From Sebaldella sp. S0638 (GTDB taxonomy: Bacteria > Fusobacteriota > Fusobacteriia > Fusobacteriales > Leptotrichiaceae): a DNA stretch of 45,014 bases. Positions 7,958-16,481 of this stretch are shown here, in pieces. The stretch lies in assembly GCF_024158605.1 (NCBI RefSeq), contig NZ_JAMZGM010000028.1, forward strand, positions 1 to 45,014, in the 5' to 3' direction. The translations under genes and the position numbers were made by a program. How positions within the stretch are numbered: the stretch's first letter is position 1; each line of letters starts with the position of its first letter. The notes under the pieces are model-generated. The model was not told the origin of the DNA, did not search any database, and worked only from the letters and a program-made list of their open reading frames with translations.

Positions 7958-9160
7958 TTATAATTCCTGTTTTAAAATATGTCCCATTTTATATTTTTTA
8001 GTTCTCAAATAATCTCTGTCTGTATCATTGGATTTTATTTCCAGTTCTTCCCTGTCTGATACTTTTATTCCGTATTTTTCAAGTCCGTTTATTTTTTTAG
8101 GATTATTTGTCATAATCGAAACTGATTTTATATCCAGATCTTTTATTATCTGTGCTGCTACTGCATAATCCCTCATATCATCTCCGAATCCTAACTGATG
8201 GTTAGCTTCAATAGTATCATATCCTTCATCCTGAAGATTATAGGCTTTTAGTTTGTTTATAAGTCCTATTCCGCGTCCTTCCTGTCTAAGGTAGATAAGC
8301 AGCCCTTCGCCTTTTTCTTCAAGCTCTCTCAATGCCCTTTCAAGCTGTTCCCCGCAGTCACATCTTTTCGAACCAAATACATCTCCCGTGAGACATTCGG
8401 AATGAAGTCTTGTACTTACTCTCTCTTTTCCTTTTATATCACCTTTTATCATAACGACATATTCTTTATTCTCTATTTTGTCATTATAAGCAGCTATCTT
8501 AAAGTTCCCGTACTTAGTGGGAAGATTTGCAGTTACCTCTTTTTGAACCAGTTTTTCATTTATTTTTCTGTATAATATCAAATCTTCAATTGTTATTATT
8601 TTTAGATTATTTTCCTCTGCAAATTTCAATAAATCATCTCTTCTTGCCATTGTTCCGTCATCTTTTAATATTTCTATTATTACTCCGACTTCCTGAAATC
8701 CGGCTATTCTGCATATATCCACAGCTGCTTCGGTATGTCCCTTTCGTTCAAGAACACCATTTTCCTTAGCTATCAGAGGAAATATATGTCCCGGCTTTCT
8801 AAAGTCATTTTCTCCTTTGGAATTATCTGCAAGATCTTTAATTGTGGCAAGTCTGTCCTGTACAGAAATTCCCGTAGTAGTATTTTCAAATGAATCTACT
8901 GATACTGTAAATGCTGTTCCGTGATTATCTGTATTTTTCTCTGCCATATAATAAAGCCCCAGTCTGTCGGCTCTTTCCTTTATAAGCGGCACGCACATAA
9001 GTCCTCTTGCTTCTTTTACCATAAAATTTACTACTTCTTCACTTATTGTTTCTGCGGGAATAAAAAGATCTCCTTCATTTTCCCTGTTTTCATCATCCAC
9101 AATAATAATTGGTCTGCCTTTTTTTATGTCCTCAAGAGCTTCATCTATAGTGTTAAACAT
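7958..9160 (-). CDS. ribBA: RibBA: DHBP synthase / GTP cyclohydrolase II
   Basis: A bifunctional riboflavin enzyme of 400 residues. The N-terminal half (about 1-200) is 3,4-dihydroxy-2-butanone 4-phosphate synthase, which makes the four-carbon unit from ribulose 5-phosphate; it shows DDENRENEGDLF and the downstream GHTEAAVD segment. The C-terminal half is GTP cyclohydrolase II, which opens GTP; it shows the zinc cysteines in HSECLTGDVFGSKRCDCG and the YLRQEGRGIGL loop. Length is typical of the fusion. It is the last gene of the rib operon, 14 bases after ribE, so both entry steps of the pathway are made from one riboswitch-controlled transcript. A good ribosome binding site (GAGGAG) precedes the ATG. 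Confidence 0.97.
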   Translation of the reverse strand: MFNTIDEALEDIKKGRPIIIVDDENRENEGDLFIPAETISEEVVNFMVKEARGLMCVPLIKERADRLGLYYMAEKNTDNHGTAFTVSVDSFENTTTGISVQDRLATIKDLADNSKGENDFRKPGHIFPLIAKENGVLERKGHTEAAVDICRIAGFQEVGVIIEILKDDGTMARRDDLLKFAEENNLKIITIEDLILYRKINEKLVQKEVTANLPTKYGNFKIAAYNDKIENKEYVVMIKGDIKGKERVSTRLHSECLTGDVFGSKRCDCGEQLERALRELEEKGEGLLIYLRQEGRGIGLINKLKAYNLQDEGYDTIEANHQLGFGDDMRDYAVAAQIIKDLDIKSVSIMTNNPKKINGLEKYGIKVSDREELEIKSNDTDRDYLRTKKYKMGHILKQEL

Positions 9161-9174
9161 GTTATTTCTCCTCT

Positions 9175-9810
9175 CTAAAAACCATTTTTGCTCAAAAATT
9201 CCTGTGTAAGACCTGTTTCCTTTTCTGAATTTAGTATTTTTTCTACATACTTTGCAAACAGATCAGTTTCTATGTTAACCAGATCTCCGCTTTTTTTGCT
9301 TCCCAGTATAATATTTTCAATTGTATGCGGTATCAAAGATACACTGAAAGTATCATTTTCTGCATCAATAACTGTAAGACTTGCTCCGTCCAGCGTAATT
9401 CTTCCTTTTTCCACTACATACTTCATATACTTTTTATCCATTTTTATTTTATAATGTCTGGCTATTCCGTTTACCTCTACTGACATAATCTCGCCTTCAC
9501 ATTCTACATCACCTGTTACCAGATGTCCTCCCAAAGGTTTTGAGAGAGTCAGTGATTTTTCGAGGTTTACTCTGTCGCCGGGTCGCAGTCTTTTCAAATT
9601 TGACCTGTTTATTGTCTCATACATAGCATCTGCCGTAAATGAATTTTTTGAATATTCTGTTACTGTAAGACAAACTCCGTTTACTGCTATGCTGTCTCCT
9701 ATATTCACATTTTCAATAACTTTATCTGCTTCTATCTTTATTTTAAGGCCTTGGCTTTTATTTTTTATATCTGATATTTTTCCTATTTCTTCAATTAATC
9801 CAGTAAAAAT
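9175..9810 (-). CDS. ribE: Riboflavin synthase alpha chain, probable ATT start
   Basis: Riboflavin synthase, which converts two 6,7-dimethyl-8-ribityllumazine molecules into riboflavin. It shows the two repeated lumazine-binding domains: FTGLIEEIG...VNGVCLTV in the first, and TGDVECEG...LDGASLTV in the second. Relatives normally begin Met-Phe-Thr-Gly. Here the codon at the Met position is ATT (9808-9810), with AAAGGAG eight bases upstream, which is ideal spacing. The only nearby canonical alternative, GTG at 9817-9819, overlaps that Shine-Dalgarno and cannot use it. I therefore place the start at ATT, giving 211 residues. Translation probably also depends on coupling to ribD, whose stop lies 27 bases upstream in the same frame. 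Confidence 0.93.
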   Translation of the reverse strand: MFTGLIEEIGKISDIKNKSQGLKIKIEADKVIENVNIGDSIAVNGVCLTVTEYSKNSFTADAMYETINRSNLKRLRPGDRVNLEKSLTLSKPLGGHLVTGDVECEGEIMSVEVNGIARHYKIKMDKKYMKYVVEKGRITLDGASLTVIDAENDTFSVSLIPHTIENIILGSKKSGDLVNIETDLFAKYVEKILNSEKETGLTQEFLSKNGF

Positions 9811-9837
9811 AACAACCACTCCTTTCTGTAATATTTT

Positions 9838-10920
9838 CTATAATTCAAATTCCACACCTATGTTATTATTATATAAATTATATTTTATATTTTTGAGTAT
9901 TATTGAATCACTTATTTTCTCTGTTGAAAAACCACTTATAAAACTTTTTCCGCTGCTGTCTCCCAAAATTTTATCCGAAATAAAAATCTCTCCGGCATCA
10001 ATTACTTTTTCTCTAAAAGCCTGTGAAATAAGTTTTTCCCCGCCTTCAAGCAAAACAGAATCTATTTTGTGTTCACCCAGTTTTTTCAGAATATCCAAAA
10101 CAGAAAATTCATAATCGGGAAGTGTTATAAATTTTACTCCGAAATTATTTTTTAATTCTTTATATTTTGCTTTACTCATATTATTTTCCGAAGTTATAAC
10201 TATAGTTTTTTTATCATGATTTTCTTTTATTATAGTAAAATCCTGACTTATTTTCAAATGAGGATCTACTATAATTCTCAGAGGATCAACACCGTTTTCT
10301 ATTCTCGCTGTTAGTCTCGGATTATCATTTAGCACTGTCCCTATCCCTACCATTAGTCCCATAAATTTATTTCTGTAAAACTGTACTTTCTCTCTTGCAG
10401 CTTCATTACTTATCCACTTGGAATCACCATTTCGGGCTGCTATTTTTCCGTCCAGTGTTATAGCACATTTTAGAAATAAATATGGTACCCCCTCTTTTAT
10501 ATATTTTAAAAAAGCTCTGTTAATACTATTGCATTCTTCTTCCATTACACCTGTGTACACCTCTATATTATTCTCCCGCAGTATTTCTATACCTTTGCCG
10601 GAAACGAGAGGATTCGGATCTATTGAACCTACAAAACATCTTTTTATTCCTGATTCTATTATTTTTTTTGCACAGGGAGGTGTTTTCCCATAATGGGAAC
10701 AAGGCTCCAAAGTCACATATATATCTGCTCCCTCTGCTTCTTTCCCGGCTTCATCCAGAGCATAAACCTCCGCATGAGGCCCGCCGTATACACCATGGTA
10801 GCCTCTTCCCACTACCACACCGTTTTTTACTACAACTGCCCCTACCAAAGGATTCGGATTTACATGTCCCAGTCCTTTTTCAGCAATTTTAAGGGCCATT
10901 TCCATATACTTTTTATCCAT
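9838..10920 (-). CDS. ribD: RibD: pyrimidine deaminase/reductase
   Basis: A bifunctional enzyme for the second and third steps of the GTP branch of riboflavin synthesis. The N-terminal deaminase has the zinc motif HAEVYAL (H49, E51) and PCSHYGKTPPC (C74, C83). The C-terminal reductase (about 150-360) has the NADPH-binding TLDGKIA and LLEGGEKL segments. At 360 residues it has normal length. GGAAGGAAG lies just upstream of the ATG. It follows ribH by 90 bases and precedes ribE by 27 bases within the FMN riboswitch operon. Confidence 0.97.
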   Translation of the reverse strand: MDKKYMEMALKIAEKGLGHVNPNPLVGAVVVKNGVVVGRGYHGVYGGPHAEVYALDEAGKEAEGADIYVTLEPCSHYGKTPPCAKKIIESGIKRCFVGSIDPNPLVSGKGIEILRENNIEVYTGVMEEECNSINRAFLKYIKEGVPYLFLKCAITLDGKIAARNGDSKWISNEAAREKVQFYRNKFMGLMVGIGTVLNDNPRLTARIENGVDPLRIIVDPHLKISQDFTIIKENHDKKTIVITSENNMSKAKYKELKNNFGVKFITLPDYEFSVLDILKKLGEHKIDSVLLEGGEKLISQAFREKVIDAGEIFISDKILGDSSGKSFISGFSTEKISDSIILKNIKYNLYNNNIGVEFEL

Positions 10921-11010
10921 ATACTTCCTTCCGGTAACTTGATCTGATTTTATATTACCAGATATTCACGGTTAAAATCATCAATCTTCCCTGATATCTT
11001 TTACAAAGTC

Positions 11011-11478
11011 TTAGTTTTCAATCTGTTTTATTAAATTTACCATTTCTATTGCTGACATTGCTGCTTCAAAACCTTTGTTCCCTGCTTTTGTCCCTGCTCT
11101 TTCTATAGCTTCCTCTATGCTGTTTGTAGTAAGCACACCAAATATAACAGGAATTTCACTATCCAAAGATACATGTGCCACACCTTTTGAAACTTCTGCA
11201 CTTACATAATCAAAATGTGGTGTAGAGCCTTTTATTACAGCTCCTAATGTAATTACCACATCATATTTTTTTGATTTTGCCATTTTTTTAGCTATAAGCG
11301 GTATTTCAAAAGCTCCCGGAACCCATGCTGTTTCTATATTTTCTATACTTGTTTCATGTCTTGTCAGACCATCCACAGCTCCTTCTACTAATTTGGATGT
11401 TATGAACTCGTTAAATCTTCCTGCTACAATTCCTACCCTTAAATCTTTTCCATTGAACTTTCCTTCTAGTCTTTTCAT
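11011..11478 (-). CDS. ribH: Lumazine synthase (6,7-dimethyl-8-ribityllumazine synthase)
   Basis: Catalyses condensation of the ribitylamino-pyrimidine with the four-carbon phosphate made by RibBA to give 6,7-dimethyl-8-ribityllumazine; its relatives assemble as pentamers or icosahedra. The 155-residue sequence has the conserved [30 protein letters not shown] and VLTTN segments. It is the first gene of the rib operon, whereas in many Firmicute operons ribH comes last. AGGAGG is well spaced before the ATG. The FMN riboswitch and its terminator lie between the promoter and this gene. Confidence 0.97.
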   Translation of the reverse strand: MKRLEGKFNGKDLRVGIVAGRFNEFITSKLVEGAVDGLTRHETSIENIETAWVPGAFEIPLIAKKMAKSKKYDVVITLGAVIKGSTPHFDYVSAEVSKGVAHVSLDSEIPVIFGVLTTNSIEEAIERAGTKAGNKGFEAAMSAIEMVNLIKQIEN

Positions 11479-11556
11479 TTTCTATTCCTCCTGATAGTTT
11501 TTTGAAAAACATAAGCAACAGTTTGGATTTTATAATAGCCTGACTATTATTATAAA

Positions 11557-11588
11557 TAAAAAAATCCGGATTCTAAATCAAATCCAGA
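11557..11588 (-). terminator. Riboswitch-controlled terminator upstream of ribH
   Basis: On the minus strand TCTGGATT pairs with AATCCGGA and is followed by a run of T. A second small hairpin (TATATC/GATATA, 11595-11615) lies between aptamer and terminator and may be part of the switch between antiterminated and terminated forms. Confidence 0.8.
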
Positions 11589-11627
11589 GCATCGTATATC
11601 AAAAAAACTGATATATTTTTTTATTTA

Positions 11628-11742
11628 TCTACTTCTTTCATCCAGACTTTACTGTCGGTACTGGAATTACACCAGTTCATGCTTAAATATAAGCTCGTGG
11701 ACTTTACCACCGGTCGGGAATTTAACCCTGCCCTGAAGTTTA
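11628..11742 (-). ncRNA. FMN riboswitch (RFN element)
   Basis: The minus strand carries the RFN aptamer core almost exactly: CTTCAGGGCAGGGT, CCCGACCGGTGGTAAAGTCC, CACGAGC, then CCAGTACCGACAGTAAAG and GTCTGGATGAAAGAAG. The outer P1 stem pairs CTTC with GAAG. FMN binding to such elements stops expression of riboflavin genes. Here the aptamer is followed about 40 bases later by a terminator and then ribH, so control is most likely by transcription termination. Confidence 0.97.
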
Positions 11743-11759
11743 ATTGTTTTTCTAAATTT

Positions 11760-11788
11760 ATGATATAATATTTTTCCCTTTATGTCAA
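11760..11788 (-). promoter_or_regulatory. Promoter of the riboflavin operon
   Basis: Minus-strand TTGACA (11783-11788), 17-base spacer, TATCAT (11760-11765). It places transcription start just upstream of the FMN aptamer. Confidence 0.8.
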
Positions 11789-11862
11789 ATATTTTCTCAC
11801 ACCTTTTTCAGTAAAAAATTTTTAATTCTTACATAATATACCAGAAAGACGTATTATTCGCA

Positions 11863-12891
11863 CTAATCTTCCATTATTTTTTTCAGTTCCTCTTTGCTTG
11901 GAAGTATTAACTGGTATTTACTCGCAAATATCTGTGTATTTTCTTCAGGAAGTGTCATTTCCACTATGGATTCGCTTTTATCTTTACATAATATTATTCC
12001 TATAGTTTTATTTTCATCTTCATTTTTTATTTTCCTGTCATAATAATTAACATACATCTGCATCTGTCCGATATCCTCATGTTTCAGCCCGCCTATTTTC
12101 AAATCTATCAGGACAAAACATTTCAGTAATCTGTTATAGAATACCAAATCCACATAAAAATGTTTTTCGTCAAAACTAAACCTCTCCTGTCTTCCCGAAA
12201 AAAGGAATCCTTTTCCCAGTTCCAGCAGAAAATGTTCCAGCTTGTCAATTACCTTATGTTCGAGATTACTTTCAGTATATAAAGAATTTTCCTCCAGTCC
12301 TAAAAAATCCAGAATATACGGATCTTTTATCAAATCTTCGGGTTTTTCCACTATCTGTCCTTTTTTTGCCAAAGTTTCTACTTTATCTTTATTTTTACTA
12401 ATAATAAGTCTTTCATATAAACCTGTATTGTACTGTCTTTTCAACTCTCTCAGACTCCAATTGTTTTTATCTGATTCTATTTCATAAAAACTTCTTTCAT
12501 TCTCTTCTAGTCTCATCAGAAAGATATAATGTGACCAGGTTAGTCTAAATTTGTATACTCCCAGTATTTTACCATCATTCCCCAATTCTTCAGACACTGT
12601 CTGAAGAATTGATAATTTTGAATATATTAAATAAAATTTTCGCATTTGTGTTAAATTAGTGAATGAGAATCCCTTTCCAAATTCTTTTGTCAATATTTTT
12701 GACAAATTTTCTAAAAGCTGTTTACCATACTCTGCACGCTCTCTTCCTTTTTGCTCTTCCTCTACTATTCGTCTCCCTACTTCATAATAAGTATAAGTCA
12801 TTACACTGTCCACTGTTCTTTTCACTTTATTTCTTGCATCATTCAGCAGATCTACAACTTCTTTATAAAATTTCTGATTTTCCAGTTTCAT
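11863..12891 (-). CDS. DUF1016 / PDDEXK nuclease family protein (YhcG-like)
   Basis: A 342-residue protein with an N-terminal helical DUF1016 domain (about 1-160) and a C-terminal PDDEXK nuclease-like domain. The catalytic-looking residues are D248 (FYVDLVFY), D263 and K265 (LIDLKIG, the D/E-x-K motif) and Q276 (GQM). Family members are often found beside restriction-modification systems or as lone genes and are suspected of acting on DNA or in defence; the biochemical role is not settled. Here it stands alone, with no methyltransferase, specificity subunit or helicase nearby. GGGGGA precedes the ATG, and a good promoter lies upstream. Confidence 0.85.
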   Translation of the reverse strand: MKLENQKFYKEVVDLLNDARNKVKRTVDSVMTYTYYEVGRRIVEEEQKGRERAEYGKQLLENLSKILTKEFGKGFSFTNLTQMRKFYLIYSKLSILQTVSEELGNDGKILGVYKFRLTWSHYIFLMRLEENERSFYEIESDKNNWSLRELKRQYNTGLYERLIISKNKDKVETLAKKGQIVEKPEDLIKDPYILDFLGLEENSLYTESNLEHKVIDKLEHFLLELGKGFLFSGRQERFSFDEKHFYVDLVFYNRLLKCFVLIDLKIGGLKHEDIGQMQMYVNYYDRKIKNEDENKTIGIILCKDKSESIVEMTLPEENTQIFASKYQLILPSKEELKKIMED

Positions 12892-12926
12892 AAAATCCCC
12901 CTTTTTAAAATTCTTCTTTGTACTAT

Positions 12927-12955
12927 ATGATATATTCTTTTTATAATTTTTTCAA
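12927..12955 (-). promoter_or_regulatory. Promoter for the DUF1016 nuclease gene
   Basis: Minus-strand TTGAAA (12950-12955), 17-base spacer, TATCAT (12927-12932), 36 bases upstream of the start codon. Confidence 0.65.
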
Positions 12956-13092
12956 TTAAAAAATTATGTTTAACTAATTTTCCGTTGACTAAAGTATACT
13001 TATTTTCCTGTTTTCTCATATCCCTGTTCTTCTAATTTTCTTATTTCTATGATATTATACTAGTATAATTTGTATTAAGAAAGGAATATAAC

Positions 13093-14325
13093 ATGAAGAC
13101 TTTTGAACAAAAACTGGATGATTATGCAAAATTAATCACTAAAGTAGGACTTAATATACAAAAAGACCAGGATTTTATCATTACTGCACCTGTTTCTGCA
13201 GTAGAATTTATAAGATTAATAGTAAAAGAAGCATATTTTCTTGGAGCAAAAGAAATATACTACAGATGGTACGATGATGAATTATCATTAATACGTTATA
13301 ATCATGCACCTGAAAGTGTTTTTGATACATTTCCCCAATGGATGGCCGACGGATATACAGATCTTGTAAAAAACGGCGCTGCTGTATTATCTGTATTTGT
13401 ATCTGACCCTGAATTACTGAAAGATGTCAATCCTGAAAAAATAAAAAGAGACACTATTACAAGATCTAACGCTTTTAAGGAATATAAAGACTATGTTATG
13501 AACGGCAGCAGCAACTGGTGTGTTGTTTCTGTTCCGAGTATTCCATGGGCAAAAAGTGTTTATAGAGAGTTTGAGGCTTCAGAAGCTGTTTCAAAGCTTT
13601 GGGATTCTATTTTCGAAATAAACAGAATTAATGACACTGACCCTGTACAGTCTTGGATGAAACATTTTGAAAAGCTTGAAAAATTCAAAATTTATCTGAA
13701 TGAAAAACAATTTACAAAACTTCATTATAAAGGAGAAAATACAGATCTTACTGTAGAACTGCCAAAAAATCATATCTGGCAGGGCGGGTGCGAACATACT
13801 TCAAAAGGACTTCTGTTTGCTGCAAATATTCCTACGGAAGAAGTTTTCTGCATGCCGTACAAATATGGTGTCAATGGTGTTTTAAGCAGTACTATGCCAT
13901 TGGAATATAACGGTAACATTATTGATAATTTCAAATTTCATTTTGAAAACGGAAAAATTGTTAACTTTGAAGCAGAAAAAGGATATGCCACACTTGAAAA
14001 CCTCTTAAGCTCGGATGAAGCAGCAAGATATCTCGGGGAAGTAGCCATTGTTCCTGTTTCTTCACCTATATACAAAACCGGGCGTATTTTTTACAATACT
14101 CTTTACGATGAAAACGCAAGCTGTCACTTTGCCCTTGGAAGTGCTTACCCGAACTGTATAGAAAACGGTGAAAACATGACGAAGGAAGAACGTGAAAAAG
14201 CCGGTGTTAATGACAGTATTATCCATGTGGATTTTATGGTAGGAAATGATAAACTTTCTATTACAGGAGAAACAGAATCAGGAGAAAAAATTTCTATTTT
14301 CAAAAACGGAGAATGGAATATTTAA
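13093..14325 (+). CDS. M29-family aminopeptidase
   Basis: A 410-residue cytoplasmic metallo-aminopeptidase of the M29 family (AmpS/PepS/aminopeptidase T type), which removes N-terminal residues from peptides. The metal-binding residues fall in the family positions: Glu in IPTEEVFC, Glu in YLGEVAIV, His in SCHFALG and the His-x-Asp pair in IIHVDFMVG. Length matches the family (about 410). AAAGGA precedes the ATG at suitable distance. Upstream, an extended -10 (TGATATTAT near 13050-13058) may drive it. It is followed by a strong palindromic terminator and appears monocistronic. Confidence 0.92.
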   Translation: MKTFEQKLDDYAKLITKVGLNIQKDQDFIITAPVSAVEFIRLIVKEAYFLGAKEIYYRWYDDELSLIRYNHAPESVFDTFPQWMADGYTDLVKNGAAVLSVFVSDPELLKDVNPEKIKRDTITRSNAFKEYKDYVMNGSSNWCVVSVPSIPWAKSVYREFEASEAVSKLWDSIFEINRINDTDPVQSWMKHFEKLEKFKIYLNEKQFTKLHYKGENTDLTVELPKNHIWQGGCEHTSKGLLFAANIPTEEVFCMPYKYGVNGVLSSTMPLEYNGNIIDNFKFHFENGKIVNFEAEKGYATLENLLSSDEAARYLGEVAIVPVSSPIYKTGRIFYNTLYDENASCHFALGSAYPNCIENGENMTKEEREKAGVNDSIIHVDFMVGNDKLSITGETESGEKISIFKNGEWNI

Positions 14326-14327
14326 CT

Positions 14328-14364
14328 AAAAAAGGTGTCTTTCATAATTTTGAGACACCTTTTT
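14328..14364. terminator. Bidirectional terminator between convergent genes
   Basis: AAAAAGGTGTCT pairs perfectly with AGACACCTTTTT around an 11-base loop. It ends the M29 gene on the plus strand and the OmpA-domain gene on the minus strand. Confidence 0.9.
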
Positions 14365-14369
14365 ATTTA

Positions 14370-14807
14370 CTAATTTTCTTTTACAAAAAATCTTATATCT
14401 ACTCTTCTGTTGCTGTATCTGCCTTCTTCAGTAGTATTTGTCATAATCGGATTATTTTTCCCCTCTCCTGAAAGATTCACTTCTATATCTTCTCTTAATC
14501 CGAAAATCTTCATATATGTATGTACATTTTCTGCCCTTACATAAGAAAGCTCCTTATCCCCCATTATTTCCTCAGTATCTGTGTATCCTATGAGCTCTAT
14601 TCTGTTAACACCCGGGTATTCATTTATTATTTGCACTATTTTCTGCAAATCCTCCAATTCCCAGTCTGACGGGATACTTCCAGTTACCTTGTATCCGTTA
14701 ATAAAACACTCCCTGCTGCTAAGCTTACACTTCAAAGAACTCGATGAAGCACTCATAAATGTTGATATCCCTGCTAATAAGATAAAAACTAAAACTCCTT
14801 TTTTCAT
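14370..14807 (-). CDS. Small secreted OmpA-domain protein
   Basis: A 145-residue exported protein made almost entirely of one OmpA-like peptidoglycan-binding domain. A signal peptide covers about residues 1-20 and shows no lipobox cysteine, so the protein is probably soluble in the periplasm. The domain has IELIGYTDTEE, the LSYVRAENVHTYM helix and a closing SNRRVDIRF, so the binding Asp and Arg are kept. AAGGTGG lies six bases upstream of the ATG, and a TATAAT-like -10 lies at 14839-14844 (minus strand). It differs from the lipoprotein at 89-730 by lacking both the lipid anchor and the glycine-zipper region. Confidence 0.85.
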   Translation of the reverse strand: MKKGVLVFILLAGISTFMSASSSSLKCKLSSRECFINGYKVTGSIPSDWELEDLQKIVQIINEYPGVNRIELIGYTDTEEIMGDKELSYVRAENVHTYMKIFGLREDIEVNLSGEGKNNPIMTNTTEEGRYSNRRVDIRFFVKEN

Positions 14808-14874
14808 AATTAACCACCTTATAATTTAATATGTTTTAATTATACACATTCTATGTGAATTTAAAGTGAACATA

Positions 14875-14912
14875 CAAAAAAAGCTGCACCAAAACTTTCA
14901 TTTTGATACAGC
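14875..14912 (-). terminator. Terminator after gmhA
   Basis: GCTG and CAAAA pair with TTTTG and CAGC, separated by a small internal loop. On the minus strand it is followed by a run of seven T, 16 bases past the gmhA stop. Confidence 0.75.
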
Positions 14913-14928
14913 AGAAATATAATCTATA

Positions 14929-15516
14929 CTAATCTACATAATTTTCCGGGAATAAAATTCTTTCTACTCCTTCAATTATAACGTGCAAAATCATCATATG
15001 TACTTCCTGAACTCTGTCAGAAGTTTTTGCATTTATTATAAATTCGTAGTCACACATTCCTTTTAGCTGTCCTCCGTCTTTCCCCAGAAGAGCAACTGTT
15101 TTCAGACCTCTTTCTTTTGCTGCTTTCACAGCTTCAATTATATTCTTTGAATTTCCAGAAGTTGAAAGTCCTAAAAAGAAATCGCCTTCCTGTCCGAATG
15201 CCTCTACGCCTTTAGAAAATATTGCATCGAATCCGTAATCATTTCCCACGCAAGTTATATGTGAAGAATCAGAAATACTTATTGACGGTAATGCAGGTCT
15301 TTCTTTTCTGAATCTCCCTGTGAATTCTTCTGCAAAGTGCATTGCGTCACAGTTACTTCCGCCATTTCCTGCAATCAGTGATTTTTTACCGTTTTTATAA
15401 GCAGCTGCTAATTCTGTTGCTATTTTCCCCATTGTTACAAAATTTTTCTCATCCTTAATAAATGCTCCAAGTACATCATACTCATCTAAAAATGACTGTT
15501 TCAAAATCTGATCCAT
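14929..15516 (-). CDS. gmhA: Phosphoheptose isomerase (GmhA)
   Basis: Sedoheptulose 7-phosphate isomerase, the first step of ADP-heptose synthesis for the inner core of lipopolysaccharide. The 195-residue SIS-domain protein has the GmhA hallmarks: AGNGGSNCDAMHFAEEF near residues 48-64, SISDSSHITCVGNDYGFD, the LSTSGNSKNI sugar-phosphate loop and the C-terminal VQEVHMMILH. It overlaps nothing but starts 10 bases after the LysR stop, with AGGAGG spanning that junction, so both are on one transcript. No other heptose genes lie in this window. Presence of gmhA supports a lipopolysaccharide-bearing outer membrane. Confidence 0.95.
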   Translation of the reverse strand: MDQILKQSFLDEYDVLGAFIKDEKNFVTMGKIATELAAAYKNGKKSLIAGNGGSNCDAMHFAEEFTGRFRKERPALPSISISDSSHITCVGNDYGFDAIFSKGVEAFGQEGDFFLGLSTSGNSKNIIEAVKAAKERGLKTVALLGKDGGQLKGMCDYEFIINAKTSDRVQEVHMMILHVIIEGVERILFPENYVD

Positions 15517-15525
15517 GTTTTCCTC

Positions 15526-16407
15526 CTATTTTTTTATATCACTCATTATTTCATAATTTTTCAAAAATTCCACAAACTTGCTGATTCCTTCTTTATCTTC
15601 ATTTTCTCTGATTAAAACTATCTGGAATCTGTCTTCTGACTTCTCAAAACTGTGAATTGTCTTTAGGATTCCTTTTTCCACTTCTTCATAAACACTGTAA
15701 TATGGCAGTATTGCAAAACCAAGACCTTGTTTCAGAAGATTTTTCATAGTTTCGATACTTCCGTTTACAGCTATTCTCTTTTCAAGATTAAACCCGATTA
15801 TTTTTTCAAAAAAATCAAGATATTTAGTTGTCAGAAGCGTATCTCTTTTCAATAACGGTACTTCTTTCAAGTCCTCATAAGATTCCACATCTACAGAAGT
15901 CACCACCACAAAAGGATATTCATCAGTTTCTATAACCTTTATTTCCTTATCCTCTATAAAGTATTCCTCCATAAGAGCTATATCCACTGTTCCTTCTTTC
16001 AGATGTTTTACCAAAGATTCTTTATTCTTTATGTATAAATCAAATTCTATTTCCGGAAATTTTTTTCTGAATTCTATCATAATTCTCGGCAGTATTGGTT
16101 CACCAATATTATGTGTTGCACCAATTGATATTTTTCCCTTTTTATATTGAAGTATTTTTTTCATTTCATTTTCCATTCTTGAAATTCTCTCAAATACATC
16201 CTGTGACATTTTAAATAATTCTTTTCCGGCAAAAGTCAGCTTAAAGTTCTTGGAATTTCTTTCTATAAGCTGTAATCCCAAAGTATGTTCCAGTTTTTTT
16301 ATCTGTATGGAAACAGCCGACTGACTTATGTAAAGCTTTTTGGCAGCTTTTGTAAAGCTTTTTTCATTACATGCCTCAAAGAATATTTTTAAATGGTGTA
16401 TATCCAT
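15526..16407 (-). CDS. LysR-family transcriptional regulator
   Basis: A 293-residue LysR-type regulator. The N-terminal winged helix-turn-helix (about 1-60) shows SFTKAAKKLYISQSAVSIQIKKLE and the LIERNSKN wing. The C-terminal part (about 90-290) is the periplasmic-binding-protein-like effector domain. The effector is unknown. LysR regulators usually sit divergent from their target. This one instead precedes gmhA on the same strand with a 10-base gap, which suggests the two are co-transcribed from the promoter upstream of lysR. A GGAGAG ribosome binding site precedes the ATG. Confidence 0.93.
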   Translation of the reverse strand: MDIHHLKIFFEACNEKSFTKAAKKLYISQSAVSIQIKKLEHTLGLQLIERNSKNFKLTFAGKELFKMSQDVFERISRMENEMKKILQYKKGKISIGATHNIGEPILPRIMIEFRKKFPEIEFDLYIKNKESLVKHLKEGTVDIALMEEYFIEDKEIKVIETDEYPFVVVTSVDVESYEDLKEVPLLKRDTLLTTKYLDFFEKIIGFNLEKRIAVNGSIETMKNLLKQGLGFAILPYYSVYEEVEKGILKTIHSFEKSEDRFQIVLIRENEDKEGISKFVEFLKNYEIMSDIKK

Positions 16408-16440
16408 AACACTCTCCTAATCATTTACAAATTATATTTA

Positions 16441-16469
16441 ATTATATATCACTTTTAAGTATTTGTCCA
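16441..16469 (-). promoter_or_regulatory. Promoter of the lysR-gmhA operon
   Basis: Minus-strand TGGACA (16464-16469), 17-base spacer, TATAAT (16441-16446), 33 bases upstream of the lysR start. It lies directly after the stop codon of the preceding operon, and I see no strong terminator between them. Confidence 0.7.
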
Positions 16470-16481
16470 GTAAGTTATTTT

